A stretch of DNA of 64,000 nucleotides from Nocardioides nitrophenolicus. Its GTDB lineage: Bacteria > Actinomycetota > Actinomycetes > Propionibacteriales > Nocardioidaceae. The translations under genes were made by a program, and so were the position numbers. Shown here piece after piece: positions 25,397 to 32,537 of this stretch (its first letter is position 1; each line of letters starts with the position of its first letter). Below the pieces are notes generated by a model. The model ran no database searches. It was not told where the DNA came from and was given only the letters and a program-made list of their open reading frames with translations. The stretch is from contig NZ_JAFBBY010000001.1 of assembly GCF_016907515.1 (NCBI RefSeq), positions 4,898,001 to 4,962,000 of the forward strand, given 5' to 3'.

Positions 25397-26701
25397 TCAC
25401 GGTCCGTTCGTCAGATGCGCGGCGAGAGCCGGGCCCGTGGGCGCCGGCGCCGACGGATCCTCGACGAGGGACTTGAGAGGTACACCGGCGTCCCGCGCCG
25501 CCTCCGGGTCGACGCTCAGGCCGTGGGCGAGGGCGTCGCGGGCGGCGTTGAAGTCACGCGGGTTGCCGGCGACGTCGGCGGCGATGAGCCGGCCGGCTCG
25601 GTAGTAGAGGACGGTGAGCCGGCCGGTGCCGTCGGCGCCCCCGTCGCCGCGGACGACGACCTGGTCGTGGCCGTCGGCGATGCCGGCGGTCTGCAGCCTG
25701 AGCTCGCCCTGGTTCGACCAGAACCACGGGACGCCGCGCGGCGCCGGCTCCTGGTCCAGCAGGACCGCCGCGGCGGCGCTGGCCTGCTCCACGGCGTTGT
25801 TGACCGACTCGATGCCGAGCCCTCGGCCCGGGAGGTGGGGGTGTGGCTGCACGGTGCAGTCGCCGGCCGCGACGACGTGCGGATGACTGGTGCGGCCGGC
25901 CGCGTCGGTGACGATGCCGCGTTCGACCTCCAGGCCCAGGGCCTGGGCCAGGGCGACGTCCGGAACCGCGCCGACGCCCGTGACCACGAGGTCGGCGGCC
26001 AGCGTGCGGCCGTCGCCGAGCACGACGCCGGTGACCCGGTCGGTCCCGTCCAGTGCGCTCACCGAGGCGCCGGTCAGCACGGTGGTGCCGCGGGACTCGT
26101 GCCAGGCGCGCACGTGCGCCGAGAACGGCGCCGCGACGACCCGGGCCAGGAGTCGGTCGGCCGCCTCGACGACGTGCACCCGCTTCCCCTGTGCCCGCGC
26201 CGTCGCGGCCACCTCGAGCCCGACGAAGCCGCCGCCGACCACGACGACGTCAGCGGCCTCCGCCAACCCCGAGCGCAGCTGCTCGGCGTCCGCGACGCTG
26301 CGCAGGCCGAGGACGCCCGGCAGTCCCGCGCCGGGCACGGGCAGCCGCCGGGCCGTCGCGCCGGTGGTGAGGGCCAGCCGGTCGAATCCGAGCACGACGC
26401 CGTCGTCGAGCCGGAGCACGCCGCCGACGCCGGTGAGGGTCGCCCCGACGACCCGGCGCCCGGCGACGAGCTCGACCCCCTGCTCGGCGAGGTACGCCGG
26501 GTCGCGCAGCGCCAGGTCCTCGGCCGGTACCGTGCCGGCCAGATAGGCCTTCGACAGCGGCGGGCGTTGGTAGGGGAGCGCCGGTTCGGCGCCGACGAGC
26601 ACCACCCGGCCGTCGTACCCGAGAGCACGCAGGGTGGTGGCGAGCTGCAGGCCCGCCTGGCCGGCGCCGACGACCGCGACGCACCCGGCCGGCGCCGTCA
26701 C
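25397..26701 (-). CDS. FAD-dependent ferredoxin reductase of the Rieske oxygenase system
   Basis: NAD(P)H:ferredoxin reductase, 434 aa, which would feed electrons to the adjacent [2Fe-2S] ferredoxin. The FAD-binding motif is VAVVGAGQAGLQLATTLR (residues about 8-25). The pyridine-nucleotide site is VVVVGGGFVGLEVAATA (about 147-163), and HPHVVAAGDCTVQP binds FAD near the middle. YQRPPLSKAYL is typical of BphA4/putidaredoxin-reductase relatives. The start is GTG 26701, which overlaps the ferredoxin stop codon as GTGA. It is the last gene of the seven-gene operon. Known aniline dioxygenases use one fused reductase, so a separate reductase and ferredoxin is unusual here. Confidence 0.92.
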   Translation of the reverse strand: MTAPAGCVAVVGAGQAGLQLATTLRALGYDGRVVLVGAEPALPYQRPPLSKAYLAGTVPAEDLALRDPAYLAEQGVELVAGRRVVGATLTGVGGVLRLDDGVVLGFDRLALTTGATARRLPVPGAGLPGVLGLRSVADAEQLRSGLAEAADVVVVGGGFVGLEVAATARAQGKRVHVVEAADRLLARVVAAPFSAHVRAWHESRGTTVLTGASVSALDGTDRVTGVVLGDGRTLAADLVVTGVGAVPDVALAQALGLEVERGIVTDAAGRTSHPHVVAAGDCTVQPHPHLPGRGLGIESVNNAVEQASAAAAVLLDQEPAPRGVPWFWSNQGELRLQTAGIADGHDQVVVRGDGGADGTGRLTVLYYRAGRLIAADVAGNPRDFNAARDALAHGLSVDPEAARDAGVPLKSLVEDPSAPAPTGPALAAHLTNGP

Positions 26702-27021
26702 TGCTGCTCCTTGGCGATGCTGACGCGGAGGCCGTCGAGCGCGTCGGTCATGGTGATCTGGCACGACAGCCGGCTCAGCTCGGTCGGCGGCGTCACCGCG
26801 TCCTCGAGCATCTCCTCCTCGAAGTCCGTGGCGGGGCCGGTCAGGTCGATCTGGTCGGCGTCGACGAAGACGTGACAGGTAGCGCACGACAGCCCGCCGC
26901 CGCACTCGCCGACGATCCCGGGGACGCCGAGCTTGACGGCGGTCTCCATGACCGACGCGCCCACGCGCGCCTCGACCGTGCGGTGACTGCCGTCCGGACA
27001 GGTGAACTCGATGGTCGGCAT
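26698..27021 (-). CDS. [2Fe-2S] ferredoxin, adrenodoxin/putidaredoxin type
   Basis: Electron carrier of 107 aa. The four cluster cysteines are Cys40, Cys46, Cys49 (GECGGGLSCATCHVFVD) and Cys87 (SRLSCQITM), the CX5CX2C...C pattern of plant/adrenodoxin-type ferredoxins. The acidic patch FEEEMLEDA between them is typical for partners of BphA4-like reductases and P450 or Rieske systems. The ATG at 27021 is 3 bp from the glutamine-synthetase-like gene and the stop overlaps the reductase start. It very probably links the reductase to the Rieske oxygenase encoded upstream in the same operon. Confidence 0.94.
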   Translation of the reverse strand: MPTIEFTCPDGSHRTVEARVGASVMETAVKLGVPGIVGECGGGLSCATCHVFVDADQIDLTGPATDFEEEMLEDAVTPPTELSRLSCQITMTDALDGLRVSIAKEQQ

Positions 27022-27023
27022 GG

Positions 27024-28508
27024 TCAGAACAGGTCGAAGTACTCGCGGTGCTCCCAGTCGGAGACCCCGTTGACGTACGTCGACTCGTCGGGATGGGCCT
27101 CCACCCACGCGCGGTGCCGGTCGACCTCGCTGCGCTTCATGGTGACCAGGTAGTCGACGAAGCCGTCACCGAACGTCTTGCGGTAGAAGGCGTCACCGTC
27201 GAGGGCCTCGACCGCCTCGGCGAGCGAGGTCGGCAGCTGCGGGACGTCGGCGGCGTACGGGTCCGCGCTGATCGGGCCCGGCTCGATCCGGTTCAGGATG
27301 CCGTCGAGTCCGGCCGCGGCCTGCGCGGCGATGTAGAGGTAGGGGTTGGCGGCGGAGTCGCCCACCCGGTTCTCCACGTGGGACGCGGTGTCGCCGGGGG
27401 CGCTGATGACCCGCATCATCGCGGCCCGGTTGTCCTGGCCCCAGGTGAGCCGGTCGGGGGCGAGCGAGTACGGCCGGCGCCGGCGGTAGCCGTTGACCGT
27501 CGGCGTGGTGAACACCGACGCCGCGACGCCGTGCGCCAGGGTGCCGCCGACGTAGTGGCGGCCGAGCTCCGAGAGCGCCTCGCCCTCGCCGGGCACCATC
27601 AGGTTGCGGCCTTCCCGGTCGACGATCGAGGTGTGCAGGTGCCAGCCGTTGGCGTAGAAGCCCTCGATGGCGGGGGTGCACATGAATGATGCGTGGTGGC
27701 CGTGTCGCCGGGCCACCTGCTTGGTGGTGGTGCGGAAGAGCGCGGCCGAGTCGGCCGCGGCCAGGCCCTCGAGGATGTCGAAGGTGGTCTCGACCTGGCT
27801 GGGCGCCCACTCGTCGTCGAAGGAGCGCAGCGGCAGGCCCATCGCGAGCAACGCGTCGCGGATCGGCGCGAGCACCGGGTCGATCTCGTCGAGGTGCTCC
27901 AGCAGCAGATAGCTGTAGCCACGGGCCACCGGTGCCACCGCCGGCGGGTCGGCGGGCGTGCCCGGTGCGCCGAGGGAGACGCCGGTCAGGCTGTCCTCGA
28001 GGAGCCTGGTGAGATACCACTCCATCTCGACACCCGCGATCAGCCGCATGCCGGCGTCGTCGAGCTCGGCGAGCACCTGCTTGAGGATCGAGCGCGGCGC
28101 GAGGGGGAACGGCCGGCCGTCGACGAGGTAGAGGTCGCAGAACACCAGCGCCGTCTTGTCGAGCCAGGGCAGGACGGTGAAGGTGCCCGGATCGGGGACC
28201 ATCTTGACGTTGGGGCTGCCGCCGAGGCCGTCGACGGTGAAGCCGCCGTCCGGGGTGAACGGGTTGAACACGATCGCGTTGGCGGGGTCGAAGAAGAACG
28301 GCGCCATGGTGATCTCGTTGCCGGCGGCCAGCGCCGCGCGGTAGGCGTCGGTGGTCAGCGCCTTGCCACGGAGCAGGCCGTGCTGGTCGGGCCAGACCAG
28401 CCGGACGATCTCGATGCCCTGCTGCTCGATGACCTTGAGCGACTGCTCGGCGGCCGTCGCCTGGTCGGCGGTGTGGAGCCCGTGCTGCTCGATGAACTTC
28501 GCGGACAT
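27024..28508 (-). CDS. Glutamine-synthetase-like gamma-glutamyl-amine ligase (TdnQ/AtdA1-like)
   Basis: ATP-dependent ligase of the glutamine synthetase fold, 494 aa. The N-terminal beta-grasp region (IEIVRLVWPDQHGLLRGKAL) and catalytic domain (GVEMEWYL, FDDEWAPSQVETTFD, NGWHLHTSIVD, ENRVGDSAANPYLYIAAQ) are all present. It is not a housekeeping GlnA: its neighbours are a Rieske dioxygenase and a glutamine amidotransferase, the arrangement of aniline clusters, where this enzyme makes gamma-glutamylanilide from the amine and glutamate. By analogy it would glutamylate an amine substrate here. A strong AGGAGGAA site lies just upstream of the ATG at 28508. The substrate amine is unproven. Confidence 0.85.
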   Translation of the reverse strand: MSAKFIEQHGLHTADQATAAEQSLKVIEQQGIEIVRLVWPDQHGLLRGKALTTDAYRAALAAGNEITMAPFFFDPANAIVFNPFTPDGGFTVDGLGGSPNVKMVPDPGTFTVLPWLDKTALVFCDLYLVDGRPFPLAPRSILKQVLAELDDAGMRLIAGVEMEWYLTRLLEDSLTGVSLGAPGTPADPPAVAPVARGYSYLLLEHLDEIDPVLAPIRDALLAMGLPLRSFDDEWAPSQVETTFDILEGLAAADSAALFRTTTKQVARRHGHHASFMCTPAIEGFYANGWHLHTSIVDREGRNLMVPGEGEALSELGRHYVGGTLAHGVAASVFTTPTVNGYRRRRPYSLAPDRLTWGQDNRAAMMRVISAPGDTASHVENRVGDSAANPYLYIAAQAAAGLDGILNRIEPGPISADPYAADVPQLPTSLAEAVEALDGDAFYRKTFGDGFVDYLVTMKRSEVDRHRAWVEAHPDESTYVNGVSDWEHREYFDLF

Positions 28509-28536
28509 GATTCCTCCTGGATGGGTGAGTGGGCTG

Positions 28537-29199
28537 TCAGGGGCGGGCCGGGAGACCGGCCAGCCAGCTGTCGATCAGGCGCTCGCCGGCGCTCGGCGAG
28601 GGTTGGGGGACGGCGATCTCGGCCCGGAGGGCGGGCACGTCGACGCCGAAATGGGCGAGCTTGTCCTCCTCGACGTCGAGCACGGCCTCGAAGCCGGTGA
28701 CGTCGAGCTCGGGATGGAACTGGACCGCCAGCGCGCTGCGGTACCGCCAGGCCTGGAGGTAGCGGTCGCTCTTCGCCAGGCGCTCGGCCCCCGGCGGCGG
28801 CTCCATCGAGTCGGAGTGGAACGAGAGATACCGGCCCGAGGGGGGCTGCGCCGCGGTCGAGGAGACCTCGATCAGGCCCGCTTCCAGCCCGCTGTCGCCG
28901 GTGAAGGCCCGCCCGCCGGTCGCGACGGCGAGCAGCTGGGCGCCGAGGCAGATCGCGAGCAGCGGCAGTCCGTCGTCAACCGCGCCCGCGAGTGTGTCGA
29001 TCTCCGGCTGCAGGGTGGCGCGGTCCGCGTGCGCGCTCTGCGCACCGCCGAGCACGACCCAGGCCTCATGAGCGTCCCGCTCGGGGAGCTCGCCGCGATA
29101 GGCGGCGTAGACGGTCAGCTCGCGGCCCGCGGCCGCCGCCCGCTCGCGCAGGACGGCGATCAGGGGCTCGGGGACGTGGCTGAGCACAGCGATGGTCAT
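28537..29199 (-). CDS. Class I glutamine amidotransferase-like protein (TdnT/AtdA2-like)
   Basis: Stand-alone glutaminase-type domain, 220 aa. The triad is visible: Cys84 in LLAICLGAQLLAV, and His162 and Glu164 in AVQFHPELDV. GGAQSAHADRATL gives the oxyanion region. Such proteins accompany the glutamine-synthetase-like ligase in aniline and alkylamine degradation, where a role in gamma-glutamyl-amide turnover has been reported. The ATG at 29199 overlaps the preceding 94-aa gene (ATGA), and 28 bp separate it from the ligase gene. Without a synthetase partner for glutamine transfer, hydrolysis of a gamma-glutamyl amide is the more likely job. Confidence 0.85.
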   Translation of the reverse strand: MTIAVLSHVPEPLIAVLRERAAAAGRELTVYAAYRGELPERDAHEAWVVLGGAQSAHADRATLQPEIDTLAGAVDDGLPLLAICLGAQLLAVATGGRAFTGDSGLEAGLIEVSSTAAQPPSGRYLSFHSDSMEPPPGAERLAKSDRYLQAWRYRSALAVQFHPELDVTGFEAVLDVEEDKLAHFGVDVPALRAEIAVPQPSPSAGERLIDSWLAGLPARP

Positions 29200-29480
29200 G
29201 GCTGGGGCCTCGGTTCGATGGGGGTGCTCCACGGCACCCAGTGGTCGATGGCGGCGAGCGCGGCGAGGAGCTCCTCGACCCGGCGCCGGTCGACGGCGAC
29301 CCAGTCGCCGTCGGGCCGCACCTGGTAGGGCGTGAAGTCCCACGGCGCCAGGTGGCGGGCGGTCCGCACCAGCGGCTGGACGGACGCGAGGTCGCGCTCC
29401 AGCCGCCGGACGCGGGCCCGGAGGAGGGCGAGCTCGCGCTCCAGGCGCGCGCTGTCGGCGGCCTGGTCGGTGGTGTCCAC
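29196..29480 (-). CDS. Unrecognised 94-aa operon protein with N-terminal coiled coil
   Basis: I do not recognise this protein. Residues 1-45 form a charged heptad-rich helix (DSARLERELALLRARVRRLE), likely a coiled coil. Residues 46-94 are a compact, Trp/Pro-rich segment (HLAPWDFTPYQ, then DHWVPWSTPIEP). It sits one base after the beta-subunit gene and overlaps the amidotransferase start as ATGA, so it is under tight translational coupling and very probably real. It is not among the standard aniline-dioxygenase genes. It could be an assembly or stabilising subunit for the oxygenase, but this is only inferred from position. Confidence 0.75.
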   Translation of the reverse strand: MDTTDQAADSARLERELALLRARVRRLERDLASVQPLVRTARHLAPWDFTPYQVRPDGDWVAVDRRRVEELLAALAAIDHWVPWSTPIEPRPQP

Positions 29481-29481
29481 G

Positions 29482-30090
29482 TCAGAACACCAGGGTGAGG
29501 TTCTCGTGGTACTGCTCGGAGTCGAGCAGGTTCACCAGCTTGAGCCGGATCCGCCAGTCGTCCCCGCCAGTGTCCGCGGGCACGAGCACGTGGCCGTACC
29601 AGCCGGCGTAGGTCTTCGCGACGCCCGCGCGGAACTCGTGCACGACGAAGCTCGAGCGGACCAGACGGCGTCCCTCGAGGTCGGTGACGGTCTCGACGTT
29701 GGTGATCGCGCGCCGGGTCCGCGAGGCCGGGATCTGGCTGTAGGCCAGGCCGGTGCGCAGCCAGTAGACGCGGTCGGTGAGCCGCCGATGGTCGTCGAAG
29801 GCGTGGCTGACCTCGTGCCGCGGGTCGCCGCCGCCCGCCGTGACGGGCACCCAGTACAGGCCGTCGCCGGCGAACATCCCGAGCCAGTCGTTGAACCGGC
29901 CCTCGTCGACCAGCCGGGCCTCGCGGGCCAGGAACGACTGCGCCTGGTGCCACTCGTCGATGGGCGCGGCCGGCCAGTCGTCGGCCAGCAGCGCGCGGAA
30001 GGCGTCCAGCTCGGCGTACCAGTCGGCGTCGACGTGGAAGGAGTGCGCCGAGGTGTCCTGGAACTGCGGGGGAAGTGCCGAGAGCCTCAT
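29482..30090 (-). CDS. Rieske dioxygenase beta (small) subunit
   Basis: Structural subunit of an alpha3beta3-type ring-hydroxylating dioxygenase, 202 aa, in the SnoaL/NTF2-like fold. Typical features are the start of the domain QAQSFLAREARLVDEGRFNDW followed by LGMFAGDGLYWVPV, SHAFDDHRRLTDRVYWLRTG, and the C-terminus DWRIRLKLVNLLDSEQYHEN (given here in pieces). GGAGGAGG lies directly upstream of the ATG at 30090, which overlaps the alpha-subunit stop (ATGA). The beta subunit has no cofactor but can influence substrate range. Confidence 0.92.
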   Translation of the reverse strand: MRLSALPPQFQDTSAHSFHVDADWYAELDAFRALLADDWPAAPIDEWHQAQSFLAREARLVDEGRFNDWLGMFAGDGLYWVPVTAGGGDPRHEVSHAFDDHRRLTDRVYWLRTGLAYSQIPASRTRRAITNVETVTDLEGRRLVRSSFVVHEFRAGVAKTYAGWYGHVLVPADTGGDDWRIRLKLVNLLDSEQYHENLTLVF

Positions 30091-31412
30091 CGGACCTCCT
30101 CCCGCATCCGGCGCAGCCACTCGTCGTAGTAGCTGCGCATGTGCAGCTCGTCGGTGACGGCGGTGGCGATGACGCCGTCCTCACCGAGCGACTGCCACGG
30201 CGTGACGTCGAGCCCACGGTTCATGAAGATCCACTCCGCCTCGGTCGCGGCGAGGCCGCGCTGGGCCTCCTCGAAGTTGGCCTGGTCGTCGGGCTCGCCG
30301 AACGCCGGGAAGTCCTCCTGGCTGCGCATCCGCAGCGTGTTGACCTCCTCGGGCACGCCGCCGATCCGGGTCGCGTGCCAGGTCAGCTGGGTGCGGTCGA
30401 CGGCCAGTGGCTCGATCACCTGGACCTGGTTCCCGATGATGAGCAGGTTCGGGAAGATGCTGAGGTTGATCTGGGCGCCGATCGCCAGGTCGAGCAGCCG
30501 GTCGGCGTCGGCACCGTGCTCGGCGCGGATCCGCGCCTCGAACGACTCGCGGCCCGGCTGCGGACGCTGGTTCGCCCAGAAGCTGCCCGGCTCGTCGCCG
30601 TGCGCGGGCCGCTGGTCGATCACGCTGTGCCCGTTGCCGAGCGAGTACGACACCATCGGGCCGTCGTCGGGCGTGCGCCCGAAGTACGACATGTCCTTCG
30701 ACTCGCCCATCCGCGAGGCCATCTCGAGCAGCGAGCGGTGCGAGAACGACGGGTGGTAGCCGTCGCCGGCGTTGTCGTAGGCGAGCTTCCAGTTGCCGCG
30801 GAAGCCCATCCGGTAGGCGGCCGAGCCCAGCAGCACCTCGCCCGCGGGCGCCCGGTCGATCCAGTAGTCCAGCCAGGGCCGCGCGTGCCCGAGCCACTCC
30901 TCGACCGACGGCGCGTCGGCGTTCATGGTCCCGAACACGAACCCGCGGTAGCTCTCGACCCGGGCAACGCGGGTCAGGCCGAACGCGTCCTTGTCCAGCT
31001 CGGCGTACCCCTGAGGCCAGGGCACGCCGACCAGCTCGCCGGTGTTGCGGAAGGTCCAGCCATGGTACGGGCACTGGAAGCTCTTGGCGGTGCCCGACTC
31101 CTCGCGGCATACGGTCGCGGCGCGGTGCGCGCAGCGGTTGAAGATCGCGTGCAGCGCGCCGTGCCGGTCGCGGGTCACCAGCACCGGGCGCAGCCCCAGC
31201 CGCACCGACACGAAGGCGTTCGGCCCGGGCAGCTGCGACTCGTGGGCCAGGTAGGCCCACGACTCGCCGCCGAAGACCTTCACCATCTCCTCGGCGAAGA
31301 CGTCGGCCTCGGTGTACAGGGTGCGGTGCACCCGGTCCTCGTGGACCAGGTCGCTCCAGCGGTCGGTCCGGTCCCTCTCGGGTGCTGTCGGTCGTTGTTC
31401 CTGGACGGTCAT
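30087..31412 (-). CDS. Rieske dioxygenase alpha (large) subunit, aniline-dioxygenase-like
   Basis: Catalytic subunit of a ring-hydroxylating dioxygenase, 441 aa. The Rieske [2Fe-2S] ligands are Cys94, His96, Cys114 and His117 (NRCAHRAATV and QCPYHGWTF). The mononuclear iron site is DNAGDGYHPSFSH with His220 and His225, and the bridging Asp217; a further acidic ligand is expected in the EPDDQANFEEAQRG region. It is the first gene of the operon. The pairing with a gamma-glutamyl ligase and amidotransferase points to an aromatic-amine substrate such as aniline, which would be oxidised to a catechol with release of ammonia. Ring-cleavage genes are not in this operon. The ATG at 31412 precedes the conserved sequence. 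Confidence 0.9.
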   Translation of the reverse strand: MTVQEQRPTAPERDRTDRWSDLVHEDRVHRTLYTEADVFAEEMVKVFGGESWAYLAHESQLPGPNAFVSVRLGLRPVLVTRDRHGALHAIFNRCAHRAATVCREESGTAKSFQCPYHGWTFRNTGELVGVPWPQGYAELDKDAFGLTRVARVESYRGFVFGTMNADAPSVEEWLGHARPWLDYWIDRAPAGEVLLGSAAYRMGFRGNWKLAYDNAGDGYHPSFSHRSLLEMASRMGESKDMSYFGRTPDDGPMVSYSLGNGHSVIDQRPAHGDEPGSFWANQRPQPGRESFEARIRAEHGADADRLLDLAIGAQINLSIFPNLLIIGNQVQVIEPLAVDRTQLTWHATRIGGVPEEVNTLRMRSQEDFPAFGEPDDQANFEEAQRGLAATEAEWIFMNRGLDVTPWQSLGEDGVIATAVTDELHMRSYYDEWLRRMREEVR

Positions 31413-31545
31413 CTCGCGCCTCGCTCGGATCGCAGGTCGATGAGCAGCGGCGGAGGTTCGCCGGAAGTGCGTACGCCTCCACCGCGCTGCGGGTGGCGGC
31501 ACGCTATTGACGGCCCGCGGCCCCCGGCCACGCCGAGCGCGCGGA

Positions 31546-31562
31546 ATTCCCCCAGGGGGAAT
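31546..31562. promoter_or_regulatory. 17-bp palindrome upstream of the dioxygenase operon
   Basis: ATTCCCCC-A-GGGGGAAT is perfectly symmetric. It lies 134 bp before the alpha-subunit start codon and 22 bp after the IclR stop. It could be an IclR or other operator for the dioxygenase operon, or the hairpin that ends the iclR-type transcript. Confidence 0.5.
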
Positions 31563-31583
31563 CTCGGACGCTCCCGTCGAGGA

Positions 31584-32360
31584 TCAGTCCGTCGGCGAGC
31601 CCAGCGCCTCCTCGGTCTGCTCGACGGCGTAGCGCAGCGCCTCGACGTAGTCGGGCACCTTGGCGCGCTCGAAGCGCGAGCTCGGGATGGCCAGCGAGAT
31701 GGCGAAGATCGGCCGCCCCAGCGCGTCCTTCGAGCAGACGGCGATGCCGTCGACACCCTGCGCGGACTCCTCGATGCTCAGCGCGTAGCCGCGGGTGCGG
31801 ACGGCGTGCAGGTGGCGCTTGAGCGACTGCATGCTGGTGATCCGCGACGAGCGGGCGGGCGGCAGGCCGTCGGCGAAGACCTCCTCGAGCTGCTTGCCGT
31901 TGAGCTCGGAGAGCAGCGCCTTGCCGGCCGCCGACGCGTACGCCGGCACCCGGTCCCACCGGTCGGTCGCGACGTGGGACGGGGCGGGGCCGGCGACGCC
32001 GTCGACCCAGCGCAGCAACGGTCCCTGGCGGACCCAGACGTGCACGGTCTCGCCGACGGCCTGGCTCAGCCGGTCGATCACCGGGTGCACGAGGGTGCGG
32101 AACTCCCCGACGTCGCGCCCGCGCACCTGCTCGGGACGCAGCTCGGGGCCGAGCCGGTACTGGCGGTCCCGGTCCTGGACCGCGAAGCCGTCGTAGCAGA
32201 GGGCGGTGAGCAGCCGATGGGCCGTCGACGGCGCGACGCCCAGCAGCTCCGCGGCCTCCTTGACGCCGAGGACCCGGCCGTCGCGCAGCTCCTTGAGGAG
32301 GACCAGGCCGCGATGCAGGGACTCGATCGGAGGTGCGGAATTCGCCACAACGAAAAACAT
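31584..32360 (-). CDS. IclR family transcriptional regulator
   Basis: Regulator of 258 aa with an N-terminal winged helix (LGVKEAAELLGVAPSTAHRL, residues about 31-50) and a C-terminal GAF-like IclR effector domain (ETVHVWVRQGPLLRWVDG, YASAAGKALLSEL, GVDGIAVCSKDALGRPIFAIS). It lies just upstream of the dioxygenase operon on the same strand and is divergent from the M24/Hyu genes, so it can control either side. IclR members often respond to aromatic or related catabolic intermediates. The ATG at 32360 is used; no strong ribosome site was seen. Confidence 0.9.
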   Translation of the reverse strand: MFFVVANSAPPIESLHRGLVLLKELRDGRVLGVKEAAELLGVAPSTAHRLLTALCYDGFAVQDRDRQYRLGPELRPEQVRGRDVGEFRTLVHPVIDRLSQAVGETVHVWVRQGPLLRWVDGVAGPAPSHVATDRWDRVPAYASAAGKALLSELNGKQLEEVFADGLPPARSSRITSMQSLKRHLHAVRTRGYALSIEESAQGVDGIAVCSKDALGRPIFAISLAIPSSRFERAKVPDYVEALRYAVEQTEEALGSPTD

Positions 32361-32537
32361 AGCGCCGCTCGTTCTCGGCCTCGTTTCGTCGGGACTACGT
32401 TCACGGCACTTCGAGGACCGACCCTCGGATCGCCGGCCCCGCGTGGCCTCTCACGCCGGACGGCGCCGGTCCTCACCGTGTCCGGGCCCGACGGCCAGGC
32501 CGTCGTCCGCCCCCGTCCTCAGTGGAGGAGGTTCCCC

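Noticed and set aside
27024..28508. Housekeeping glutamine synthetase GlnA
   Set aside because: The operon context (Rieske oxygenase, amidotransferase, ferredoxin) points to a gamma-glutamyl-amine ligase, and a GlnA would not normally be coupled to these.
28537..29199. Anthranilate or aminodeoxychorismate synthase glutamine subunit
   Set aside because: No chorismate-using partner is present; the glutamine-synthetase-like gene next to it fits the amine-degradation set.
30075..32537. Long N-terminal extension of the M24 gene
   Set aside because: It overlaps the Rieske alpha and IclR genes on the other strand, and a good ribosome site supports the start at 32538.
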